Below, piece after piece: positions 1-5,369 of a DNA stretch of 5,369 bases. The notes below the pieces were generated by a model, which ran no database searches, had not been told where the DNA came from, and saw only the letters and a list, made by a program, of their open reading frames with translations. This DNA comes from Nitrosarchaeum sp. (GTDB taxonomy: Archaea > Thermoproteota > Nitrososphaeria > Nitrososphaerales > Nitrosopumilaceae): NCBI GenBank assembly GCA_016234975.1, contig JACRND010000049.1, positions 1-5,369 on the forward strand. Reading direction: 5' to 3'. The translations under genes and the position numbers were made by a program. Every line of letters begins with the position of its first letter. The first letter of the stretch is position 1.

Positions 1-356
1 GTTTTTGCAAACCTTACCATTTCTGCACCAGGTATGATTGAACACAGTTTTTCAGATACTTCTACCTCTAATTTGTGTGGAATTGAAAATGAAATTCCAT
101 TCTTTAATTGGTCTGTTATTGCTTTATTGACGCGCGGATAATTATATCCAAGTGTAATTGGGCCCAGGCCCAAAACATAGTCAATGTATTCATTATTATC
201 AACATCAAAGACATGACTACCCTTTCCTCTTGAAAGGTAATTTGGGTAGACTCCCTCTACATAGCTGTAAGGAGCTTTGCTAAATGTTTGCGATAGTCCA
301 GGTATTAGTTTTTTAGCTCTTTTTAGAATCTTAACTGAGTTAGAATTTCTTTGCAT
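1..356 (-). CDS. Class III PLP aminotransferase, GSA-aminomutase-like, probably acting on sugars (C-terminus outside window)
   Basis: Reading leftward from an ATG at 356-354 gives 118 uninterrupted codons to the edge, so this is the N-terminal part of a protein expected to be about 420-450 residues. The order of motifs is that of the glutamate-1-semialdehyde aminomutase group of fold-type I PLP enzymes: RAKKLIPG near residue 14, then FDVDNNEYIDYV, LGLGPITLGYNYP and PGAEMVRFAK at the edge. The PLP-binding lysine and phosphate-binding motifs lie beyond the window. True HemL proteins normally have a VNSPVR-type segment after IPG and an FVNSGTEA segment after MVR. Here the first is LSQTFSKAP and the second begins FAKT, which resembles the paralogues found in polysaccharide loci (FAKTGSDA type). 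I therefore infer a sugar or keto-sugar aminotransferase rather than a haem enzyme. It is transcribed divergently from the cupin gene, and no Shine-Dalgarno motif precedes the ATG, which fits a short or absent leader. Confidence 0.85.
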   Translation of the reverse strand, partial: MQRNSNSVKILKRAKKLIPGLSQTFSKAPYSYVEGVYPNYLSRGKGSHVFDVDNNEYIDYVLGLGPITLGYNYPRVNKAITDQLKNGISFSIPHKLEVEVSEKLCSIIPGAEMVRFAK

Positions 357-371
357 GAGATTTGATTGGTG

Positions 372-406
372 ATTTGTTCTTAAGAATTAAAAGTTTGTGA
401 ACAAAT
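372..406. repeat. 8-bp inverted repeat around the minus-strand TATA-like box; possible operator
   Basis: ATTTGTTC at 372-379 is the exact reverse complement of GAACAAAT at 399-406, with a 19-base spacer. The axis falls at 389, inside the TATA-like element at 384-393. A perfect 10-bp palindrome, TTCTTAAGAA (377-386), and a shorter repeat, TTTGT-GA-ACAAA (394-405), lie in the same stretch. Both predicted transcripts start outside it, so a DNA-binding site is more likely than an RNA hairpin. A dimeric regulator bound here could block TBP access to the aminotransferase promoter. The role is inferred; short palindromes are common in A+T-rich spacers. Confidence 0.35.
384..393 (-). promoter_or_regulatory. 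Candidate TATA box for the aminotransferase gene
   Basis: On the minus strand this reads CTTTTAATTC. Its centre lies about 32 bases upstream of the ATG at 356, so a start site 26-27 bases downstream would leave a leader of only a few bases. That agrees with the lack of a ribosome-binding site. The match to an archaeal TATA element is loose in DNA this rich in A and T. Confidence 0.3.
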
Positions 407-424
407 AGTAGTAAAGAAGAATAA

Positions 425-435
425 CTATATTTTTA
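425..435 (+). promoter_or_regulatory. Candidate TATA box for the cupin/transferase operon
   Basis: CTATATTTTTA lies with its centre about 30 bases before the ATG at 460. An archaeal start site 26-27 bases downstream would fall at about 456-460, giving a leaderless or nearly leaderless message beginning at that ATG. No Shine-Dalgarno motif is present between the box and the start, which is consistent with this. Confidence 0.4.
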
Positions 436-459
436 TTGTAAAGAGCAGTCGAATTTTTG

Positions 460-915
460 ATGGATTATGATGACATTGGAATGATAAAATTAGAAAAACA
501 TCCAACAAAAGATATTCATGATCAGCATGTAAACGGCTCCCTCACAGTAATTTGGCGAGATTGGGATAGCATAATGAAAAATCCACCCAAAATGGTTTAC
601 GTGACGTCAGTAAATCCTGGAGAAATCAAGGGCCCTCATATCCACACGCAGCGCAATAGCTATTTTGTTTGCATACATGGAAAGGTGTTGTTTGTTGCAA
701 TATCAAAAGATGGTAAGTATAAAGAGATTGAATCCAGCGAAGAAAATCCAGCTATAATATATGTTCCAAAAAACCTTCCTTCTGCACACATGAATCTCTC
801 CGACGAGACATCCAGAATACTAACTATTGCAGATCTGGCTTGGCGTCCAAACGATAACGAGATGAAAAATACTTCTTTTGAGAACTATGATTGGTCGAAA
901 TGGCGCAAAAACTGA
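460..915 (+). CDS. RmlC/CapF-like cupin, putative nucleotide-sugar epimerase or isomerase
   Basis: A 151-residue single-domain cupin. The first cupin motif is easy to place: G54, five residues, H60-I-H62, four residues, S67, six residues, G74. The spacing is canonical, but serine stands where cupins usually have the glutamate metal ligand. The second motif is YVPKNLPSAHMN, with H110 as its histidine. The PG-x3-G-x-H-x-H layout recalls the C-terminal cupin of CapF-type enzymes, and the overall size suits RmlC-like sugar 3,5-epimerases or 3,4-ketoisomerases. The C-terminus (AWRPNDNEM then YDWSKW) also has the look of sugar-epimerase cupins. With rmlA and rmlB nearby, a dTDP-4-keto-6-deoxyglucose or related keto sugar is the likely substrate. 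I chose ATG 460 because it lies where a leaderless transcript from the box at 425-435 would begin; TTG 457 and ATG 481 (MIKLEKHP) are alternatives. The stop lies one base before the next gene. Confidence 0.75.
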   Translation: MDYDDIGMIKLEKHPTKDIHDQHVNGSLTVIWRDWDSIMKNPPKMVYVTSVNPGEIKGPHIHTQRNSYFVCIHGKVLFVAISKDGKYKEIESSEENPAIIYVPKNLPSAHMNLSDETSRILTIADLAWRPNDNEMKNTSFENYDWSKWRKN

Positions 916-916
916 G

Positions 917-2761
917 ATGTCGGATTTTAAGAAAATTGTCATTTTAGCAGACTCACTATCAAGCATAGATGTAATCCAAGAATATCTAAAAGAAAATCCA
1001 GTCATCATCACATTTGATTATTCAACACATAAACTTCTAACTGCCAACAGTATAGATCATGAGATTTCAGACGATTATTTAGATCAAAATGAGCCCAGAC
1101 AATTACAAAAAAAATCATTAGAGTTTTCTGATTGGTTTAATCAAGAACCAATCAAAAACTCTCTTGAATATAACGGTGTAAATCTGGGAGCATTATTTTT
1201 TGTTGAATTTCATTATTTTTTGGTTCCATTTATAAAAAAAATTGTCGAGATAATCAGAGTTTTTGAAAAATACAAAGATGCAACATTTTTGGCAACACCG
1301 TCACTGATTAAAATGATAAGTACTATAACTAATTCAGCAACACAGATTGGCAATAAAGTCGAAAACACCCTTCTTTACGACCAAGTTAAGGTTAGTCTAA
1401 GCAAATCCATTACGATCAATCTAAAAAGAGATCATTACTTAAAATTAAAAAAGATCTTTGAAAAGGTATTAGATTTATTTTTTGGAATTTCAGAAAAGTC
1501 CGAATTTAAAAAAACAGTATTATTTGTGGAATTTGACACACTACGATACCAAAATCTATTTTCAAACCTACCAAAATATTCTCTAAATGGCGTGTTTTAT
1601 GGCAGAAGACACCCAGCATTTTGGAATTGGAAAACATATTCAATAATAAGAAAATCCAAGTGTAAAGTTGTTACAGAAGAAAAATTTCTAGGTAAGGAAA
1701 TTAACCAAAAAATTGAAAATAACATTTCATCCATAAATTCAAAAATAAACAAATTTTGGGATCAAGAAGAATTTTTTAAATCATTTTTTTCATTTCAGGA
1801 CATTTCCTTTTGGCCAATTATAAAATCAACTTTTGTTGAATTGTGCAAAAAACGCATGAGTGAGGCAATAACAGAGATAGAATTGACAATAAAATTATTT
1901 GAAAAAGTCAAATTTACATCTGTCTTGCTCTGGTCTGAAAACGGATTTAATGAACAAATTGTTCTAAATGTAGCAACGCAATTCAAAATTCCAGTCATTT
2001 TATTGCAACATGGCCTTTATCGGGAAACCAAAGAGGCGTATGAGTTTAACAAGTTTTCAGGTGTAGTACCAATTCAATCTAAAAAATTTATTTCCTGGGG
2101 TGAGGCAACCAAAAATTACTTTATGCAGTGTGGAATTGAGGAATCAAAAATCCACGTAGTTGGAAGTCCGATCTATGATGATTTTTTTGAACAGAGCAAA
2201 CAACTAGAGAGAAAAAATGATTACATCCTTCTCGCCACATCATCTCCAACAAATAACATAATTTCTGATTTAACAGTAAAAACCAGAGAAAAATACGAAC
2301 ATTTTATTCAAAAAATATGCAAAACCGTAGTTGCTGCCAATGAAAAACTAGTGATAAAATTACATCCATTTCAAGACGAGTTAGACATTACCAACATAAC
2401 AGAAAAGATCAGTCCGAATATTTTAGTCATAAAACACGGTAATTTTGCATCATTGGTTAGATCATGTAAGTTTCTAATTGTAATAGATCTTTCAACTACC
2501 ATACTTGAAGCTCAGATATTTGACAAGCCAACACTCTCAGTGAGTATCAAAGATTATTATCTAGGGGAGCCAGAATTATTCAAAAATAATTCTTGTGCTA
2601 CAGCAGACATTGATAGTTTTGAAAAAACATTTCAAATTATTTTAAAAGATAATGATTATAGAAATCAAATTATAAAAAATGGCAATAAATTCATGAGTGA
2701 GTATGTTTCGAATCAAGGAGCCGCGTCAAAAAAATTATTAGAGCTCTTAGAAAAAGAATGA
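917..2761 (+). CDS. Large putative GT-B-type surface-polysaccharide transferase (CDP-glycerophosphotransferase/KpsS-like C-terminal half)
   Basis: A 614-residue cytosolic-looking protein with no signal peptide and no clear membrane span. The C-terminal half carries motifs shared by TagF-like (CDP-glycerol glycerophosphotransferase) and KpsS-like GT-B transferases: a strand leading to LLQHGLY (H365-G366), FISWGEA (393-397), VVGSPIYDDF (G416-S417-P418), KLHPFQDE (H483-P484) and DLSTTILEA (S526-E531), followed by a KPTLSV segment. HG, HP and S-T-x-LEA are the usual acceptor and donor-phosphate positions of that superfamily. Residues 1 to about 195 begin with a strand (IVILAD) and are not assigned; another strand (TVLFVEFD) at about 200 may open the first Rossmann-like domain. 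It probably transfers a sugar or polyol-phosphate to a surface glycan, but donor and acceptor are unknown. ATG 917 is preferred over an in-frame ATG at 878, which would overlap the cupin by 38 bases; 917 sits one base after the cupin stop. The gene appears unusually A+T-rich (12 G/C in positions 1741-1800). Confidence 0.65.
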   Translation: MSDFKKIVILADSLSSIDVIQEYLKENPVIITFDYSTHKLLTANSIDHEISDDYLDQNEPRQLQKKSLEFSDWFNQEPIKNSLEYNGVNLGALFFVEFHYFLVPFIKKIVEIIRVFEKYKDATFLATPSLIKMISTITNSATQIGNKVENTLLYDQVKVSLSKSITINLKRDHYLKLKKIFEKVLDLFFGISEKSEFKKTVLFVEFDTLRYQNLFSNLPKYSLNGVFYGRRHPAFWNWKTYSIIRKSKCKVVTEEKFLGKEINQKIENNISSINSKINKFWDQEEFFKSFFSFQDISFWPIIKSTFVELCKKRMSEAITEIELTIKLFEKVKFTSVLLWSENGFNEQIVLNVATQFKIPVILLQHGLYRETKEAYEFNKFSGVVPIQSKKFISWGEATKNYFMQCGIEESKIHVVGSPIYDDFFEQSKQLERKNDYILLATSSPTNNIISDLTVKTREKYEHFIQKICKTVVAANEKLVIKLHPFQDELDITNITEKISPNILVIKHGNFASLVRSCKFLIVIDLSTTILEAQIFDKPTLSVSIKDYYLGEPELFKNNSCATADIDSFEKTFQIILKDNDYRNQIIKNGNKFMSEYVSNQGAASKKLLELLEKE

Positions 2762-2826
2762 CTAAACAGTACATGTGTATTATGCCAATAGATTTTCTAA
2801 TTTACAGTAGACAATTCTACAGATAG
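2758..2826 (+). other. 22-codon ORF overlapping the transferase stop (doubtful)
   Basis: An ATG at 2758 overlaps the transferase TGA as ATGA and opens a frame ending in TAG at 2824-2826. Its product would start MTKQYMCIMPIDFLIY. Nothing about it is recognisable. It could be chance, a small coupled peptide, or the remains of a gene that once followed the transferase. Confidence 0.12.
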
Positions 2827-2836
2827 TATTAAATAG
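2827..2836 (+). promoter_or_regulatory. Candidate TATA box for the rmlB-rmlA-GT2 block
   Basis: TATTAAATAG lies in the 127-base gap after the transferase gene and is the best TATA-like element there. A start site 26-27 bases downstream of its centre would fall near 2858, giving an rmlB leader of about 30 bases that contains the AGGTG site and the second short upstream ORF. This suggests rmlB and the genes after it can be transcribed separately from the cupin/transferase pair. Confidence 0.35.
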
Positions 2837-2842
2837 AAAAGT

Positions 2843-2869
2843 ATGAACTCAACTCAGTTGCCATTATGA
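2843..2869 (+). other. Upstream 8-codon ORF 1 in the rmlB leader region
   Basis: ATG 2843 opens an 8-codon frame (MNSTQLPL) ending at TGA 2867-2869, which overlaps the next ATG in the sequence ATGA. It lies only seven bases after the candidate TATA box and therefore probably upstream of the start site, so it may not be transcribed from that promoter. Confidence 0.12.
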
Positions 2870-2892
2870 AAAAAACTCAGGTGCACAAATGA
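2866..2892 (+). other. Upstream 8-codon ORF 2, overlapping the rmlB start
   Basis: ATG 2866 opens an 8-codon frame (MKKTQVHK) whose TGA (2890-2892) overlaps the rmlB ATG as ATGA. The rmlB ribosome-binding site AGGTG lies within it. If the message starts near 2858, this is the first ATG a ribosome meets, and termination would release it exactly at the rmlB start, so translational coupling or modulation is possible. The peptide has no recognisable features. Confidence 0.22.
2879..2883 (+). promoter_or_regulatory. Shine-Dalgarno site of rmlB
   Basis: AGGTG, five bases before the ATG at 2889, matches the core of the consensus complementary to the 16S rRNA 3' end (GGAGGTGATC). It supports 2889 as the start and is the clearest ribosome-binding site in the window. 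Confidence 0.5.
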
Positions 2893-3896
2893 AAATTCTT
2901 GTAACTGGCGGTTTGGGCTTTATTGGAAGCAATTTCATCTTGCATGCTTTTAAGAACCGCTTGGATCTTGAAATAATTAACTTAGATGCTGGGTTAATAG
3001 GCTCAAATAAAAAAAACCTAACAGAGATTGAAAAATCAGGCAGATATGAATTCATTCAGGGTAACATCAACGATAAGAGCCTAGTTGAATCCATACTTGA
3101 TAAAGTAGATGGAGTGATCAATTTTGCAGCAGAATCACATGTAGATAGAAGCATTCATGATTCCAAACCATTTCTAGAATCAAACATCATGGGTGTTTAT
3201 ACCATTCTTGATCTAATCAGAGAAAAATTTTCCTCAGTAAAATTTCTCCAAGTCTCAACGGATGAGGTTTTTGGAAGCTTATCTTCTGGGTTTGCCAAGG
3301 AAAAAGACGTTTTTAGGCCATCGAACCCATATTCTGCATCCAAGGCCTCTGCTGAACTAATTATCGAGTCGTATCGAGCAACGTATGGAATTGATGTTCT
3401 AATTACAAGGTGCACAAACAATTTTGGTCCAAGGCAGTTTCCAGAAAAAGTCATACCAAAAACAATAATTCGCGCTTTGAAAAATATGAAAATTCCAATC
3501 TACGGAGCTGGCAAGAACATACGTGATTGGCTCTACGTAGAAGATCATTGTGATGCAATCATGAAAGTATTCACAAGTGGAAAGTCTGGCGAGTCATACA
3601 ATATTTCGGATTCAAATGAACTGACAAACATAGAACTGGTTGAGAGAATTTTAGAACATATGGGTAAACCAAAAGACTTGATCTATTTTGTAGAAGATAG
3701 ACCTGGGCATGATCTGAGATATGGTATAGATTCATCTAAAATCAGGGCCTACTTGGGATGGAAGCCAAGACATACACTTGAAGACAATTTGGAAACAACT
3801 GTAAGATGGTATTTGGATAACAAAGAATGGTGGCAGGAACTAGCAACTGAGGAAATGTTAGATCCAACTCCTTGGAAAAAATACAGGTCAAAATAA
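2889..3896 (+). CDS. rmlB: dTDP-glucose 4,6-dehydratase
   Basis: A 335-residue extended short-chain dehydrogenase that converts dTDP-glucose to dTDP-4-keto-6-deoxyglucose in the cytosol, using bound NAD+. The N-terminal Rossmann motif is TGGLGFIGSNF (G7, G10, G13), with D33 at the end of the second strand. NFAAESHVDRSI is the RmlB signature segment. The catalytic set is complete: T124-D125-E126 in STDEVFG, and Y148 and K152 in YSASK. TRCTNNFGPRQFPEK and RDWLYVEDHCDAI follow, also typical of the family. Length is at the lower end of the usual 320-360. The TDE triad separates it from UDP-glucose 4-epimerases. The start is fixed by the AGGTG site and the TGGLGFIG motif immediately after it. It is followed after one base by rmlA, whose product supplies its substrate, so the two are surely co-transcribed. 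Confidence 0.95.
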   Translation: MKILVTGGLGFIGSNFILHAFKNRLDLEIINLDAGLIGSNKKNLTEIEKSGRYEFIQGNINDKSLVESILDKVDGVINFAAESHVDRSIHDSKPFLESNIMGVYTILDLIREKFSSVKFLQVSTDEVFGSLSSGFAKEKDVFRPSNPYSASKASAELIIESYRATYGIDVLITRCTNNFGPRQFPEKVIPKTIIRALKNMKIPIYGAGKNIRDWLYVEDHCDAIMKVFTSGKSGESYNISDSNELTNIELVERILEHMGKPKDLIYFVEDRPGHDLRYGIDSSKIRAYLGWKPRHTLEDNLETTVRWYLDNKEWWQELATEEMLDPTPWKKYRSK

Positions 3897-3897
3897 T

Positions 3898-4959
3898 ATG
3901 AAAGGCATAATTCTGCATGGTGGATATGGTACGAGGCTCAGGCCACTAACCTATGCAAGGCCAAAACAGCTTTTACCTATTGCAAACATACCAATGTCTC
4001 AGTATGGATTGATTTCATTAAAAAATGCAGGAATCACAGATGTTGCAGTAATAATTGGAGGAGACAACTCCCAGAAAGTCAAAGACTATTATGGAAATGG
4101 AGAAAAGTTTGGAGTAAATATCTCATATGTAACTCAAGATGAACCAAAGGGGATTTCTCATGCAATTGGGCTTTGCGAGAGTTTTATCGGGAATGAGAAA
4201 TTCGTAGTCTTTTTGGGCGACAATATTCTCTTAAAAGAGATTACAGAAAGTGTAAAGGACTTTGAAAAATCAGATTATGACGCAAAAATACTGCTTTGCG
4301 AAGTATCTAACCCCAGTCAATTTGGAATTGCGGATGTGGATGGAAACGGTATGATTAAAAAAATAATGGAAAAACCAAAAAATCCTCCAACAAATCTGGC
4401 AGTTATTGGGATTTACTTTTTAACACCAGTCATATTTGGAATTATTAAAAAGCTGAAGCCTTCATGGCGAAATGAGTTGGAGATTACAGACGCATTGCAA
4501 ATGTTACTTGAGTCAAATCACAAAATATCATATGACACAATAACAAAATACTGGAAAGATACAGGAACTGTTGATGACATCATAGATGCGAATAAAACAA
4601 TTCTTGAAAATATGACACCAGTTTTCGAAGGCAAGAAAGATGACGGTGTAACCATCAATGGAAAAATAATTGTTGGTAAAAATTCAATGATCAAAAAAGG
4701 AGTATCGATCACAGGACCGGTACTTATAGGAGATAATTGTGTTATTGAAGGTGTTTCGAAAATTGGGCCCAACGTAAGTGTTGGCAACAATGCCCACATA
4801 CAAAACTGTACAATTGAAGATTCAATCGTTATGGATGGAGTAACTATTGATTGTAAAATCACCTTATCCAAAAGCATAGTATCCTATAATTCGAGGATAA
4901 CTTGGAAGGGAGAAAAATCATCAATCATCGTGTGTGAAGATAGCAAACTAGAACTATGA
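3898..4959 (+). CDS. rmlA: Glucose-1-phosphate thymidylyltransferase, long form
   Basis: A 353-residue enzyme that makes dTDP-glucose from glucose-1-phosphate and dTTP. The nucleotidyltransferase domain (1 to about 235) opens with LHGGYGTRLRPLT (G8-G9, G11-T12-R13) and PKQLLP (P22-K23), the dTTP-binding and catalytic signature. QDEPKG at 80-85, the GDN metal site with D108, EKP at 158-160 and YWKDTGT (D221, second metal aspartate) follow in the expected order. From about residue 250 come hexapeptide-like repeats (for example ITGPVLIGDNCVIEGVSKIG), a left-handed beta-helix that marks the long archaeal/actinobacterial form of about 355 residues rather than the 290-residue RmlA of rhamnose operons. 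The gene begins one base after rmlB; AGGT at 3884-3887, inside the rmlB end, may serve as a weak ribosome-binding site. Related sugar-1-phosphate nucleotidyltransferases using other NTPs are possible, but adjacency to rmlB favours dTTP. Confidence 0.9.
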   Translation: MKGIILHGGYGTRLRPLTYARPKQLLPIANIPMSQYGLISLKNAGITDVAVIIGGDNSQKVKDYYGNGEKFGVNISYVTQDEPKGISHAIGLCESFIGNEKFVVFLGDNILLKEITESVKDFEKSDYDAKILLCEVSNPSQFGIADVDGNGMIKKIMEKPKNPPTNLAVIGIYFLTPVIFGIIKKLKPSWRNELEITDALQMLLESNHKISYDTITKYWKDTGTVDDIIDANKTILENMTPVFEGKKDDGVTINGKIIVGKNSMIKKGVSITGPVLIGDNCVIEGVSKIGPNVSVGNNAHIQNCTIEDSIVMDGVTIDCKITLSKSIVSYNSRITWKGEKSSIIVCEDSKLEL

Positions 4960-4980
4960 TTCAGATTATCAAAAAATAAG

Positions 4981-5369
4981 ATGTCCAACAACGATGCAAT
5001 GGCCAACCCCGATGTAAGCATAATAATTCTAAATTTTAATGGAGGTCAACACATACTAAACTGCATAGAATCAATCTACAAGACAACAAAGAACTTTGAA
5101 ATAATTCTGATAGATAACAACTCAACTGATAATAGCGAAAATATTTGTAAAAACAAATTTCCTGACATTATTTTGATAAGAAATCCAATAAATGAAGGTA
5201 TGAGTGCAAGGAATATCGGGTTAAAAAGCGCAAACGGAAAATACACAATTTTTCTAGATTCAGACACCATAGTTACAGAAAGCTGGATAGAGGAATTCGT
5301 CAGATCATTTGAGGATCATGGTCCAGGCCTTTATGGTCCCAAGTTTCTAAAAACTGGAAAGGAAAATGA
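4981..5369 (+). CDS. Family 2 glycosyltransferase (C-terminus outside window)
   Basis: From ATG 4981 the frame stays open for 129 codons to the edge. The sequence is a typical GT-A, GT2-family start: VSIIILNFNG at residues 13-22, IDNNSTDNS, NEGMSARNIGLKSANG and FLDSDT, whose DSD is the DXD-type metal and donor-phosphate site. It resembles rhamnosyltransferase-like and other cell-wall GT2 enzymes. Donor and acceptor cannot be told, but the rmlBA genes just upstream suggest a dTDP-deoxysugar donor. The gap after rmlA is 21 bases with no terminator or TATA-like element at a suitable distance, so it is probably read from the rmlB promoter. It shares the reading frame of rmlA, with a TGA between them. 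ATG 4999 is an alternative start; neither has a Shine-Dalgarno motif. Any membrane segment would lie beyond the edge. Confidence 0.88.
   Translation, partial: MSNNDAMANPDVSIIILNFNGGQHILNCIESIYKTTKNFEIILIDNNSTDNSENICKNKFPDIILIRNPINEGMSARNIGLKSANGKYTIFLDSDTIVTESWIEEFVRSFEDHGPGLYGPKFLKTGKEN

Larger units (their letters stand above)
2843..2888 (+). repeat. Imperfect tandem duplication of a 23-nt start module before rmlB
   Basis: Unit 1 is 2843-2865 and unit 2 is 2866-2888; 15 of 23 positions agree. Both begin ATGAA and share AACTCAG in the middle followed by TGC after one mismatch. Each unit begins with ATGA, and the rmlB gene itself begins with ATGA directly after unit 2, so the same tetranucleotide recurs at 2843, 2866 and 2889, exactly 23 bases apart. 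The site five bases before the next ATG is AGTTG in unit 1 and AGGTG in unit 2. The pattern looks like a duplicated translation-initiation region in which only the copy next to rmlB has a full Shine-Dalgarno core. Confidence 0.45.

Noticed and set aside
158..173. G+C-rich inverted repeat TTGGGCC-CA-GGCCCAA
   Set aside because: It falls inside the aminotransferase gene and follows from the Leu-Gly-Leu-Gly-Pro codons of a conserved motif. No T tract follows to make it a terminator.
457..459. TTG start one codon before the cupin ATG
   Set aside because: An ATG follows immediately and lies where a leaderless transcript would begin, so TTG is unnecessary.
878..916. In-frame upstream ATG that would lengthen the transferase by 13 residues
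   Set aside because: It overlaps the end of the cupin gene by 38 bases, and the added residues (starting MRTMIGRNG) are simply the other-frame reading of the cupin C-terminus. ATG 917 fits the junction better.
2791..2803. T-rich stretch after the transferase as a terminator
   Set aside because: The T runs are only four and three long with no hairpin before them. Such runs are common throughout this A+T-rich DNA.
3197..3454. 85-residue minus-strand open frame inside rmlB
   Set aside because: It is antisense to the catalytic core of rmlB, including the TDE and YSASK motifs, so the real constraint is on the other strand.
4518..4877. 119-residue open frame on the minus strand inside rmlA
   Set aside because: It lies wholly within a strongly supported gene, opposite the beta-helix repeats, and has no recognisable motif; it is a shadow frame.
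4957..4980. Possible TGA readthrough joining RmlA to the GT2, which are in the same frame
   Set aside because: RmlA ends at a natural length and the GT2 has its own ATG at the usual distance before its first strand. Sharing a frame has a one-in-three chance.

Overview
The window is A+T-rich and encodes sugar-nucleotide and surface-polysaccharide enzymes. It looks archaeal, most likely an ammonia-oxidising Nitrososphaerota (Thaumarchaeota) of the Nitrosopumilus type. The grounds are indirect: TATA-like boxes at about archaeal spacing from the starts, the first gene of each transcription unit apparently leaderless or nearly so, few Shine-Dalgarno motifs, and a long-form RmlA that opens with LHGG. 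An A+T-rich bacterium is not excluded.

Layout. Positions 1-356 (minus strand) hold the N-terminal third of a class III PLP aminotransferase of the glutamate-1-semialdehyde-aminomutase type, running off the left edge. A 103-base divergent intergenic region follows, with a candidate promoter for each direction and an 8-bp inverted repeat centred on the minus-strand TATA-like box. On the plus strand come a small RmlC/CapF-like cupin (460-915), a 614-residue putative GT-B-type surface-polysaccharide transferase (917-2761), a 127-base gap with its own candidate promoter and a tandemly duplicated start region, rmlB (2889-3896), long-form rmlA (3898-4959), and the N-terminal part of a family 2 glycosyltransferase (4981 to the right edge).

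How the genes work together. RmlA makes dTDP-glucose from glucose-1-phosphate and dTTP, and RmlB converts it to dTDP-4-keto-6-deoxyglucose. The cupin could then epimerise or isomerise the keto sugar, and the aminotransferase could install an amino group on this or another sugar. The two transferases would move finished sugars onto a cell-surface glycan, glycolipid or S-layer/N-glycan precursor. No rmlD and no canonical rmlC is visible, so the final sugar (L-rhamnose or an amino/deoxy sugar) cannot be read from this window. Close spacing (1 base cupin/transferase, 1 base rmlB/rmlA, 21 bases rmlA/GT2) suggests two co-transcribed blocks, 460-2761 and 2889 onward.

Nothing here is clearly a wholly new system. 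The items most worth a second look are the duplicated 23-nt start module with two overlapping 8-codon ORFs before rmlB, the large transferase with an unassigned N-terminal half, the cupin with a substituted metal-ligand position, and the inverted repeat in the divergent promoter region.
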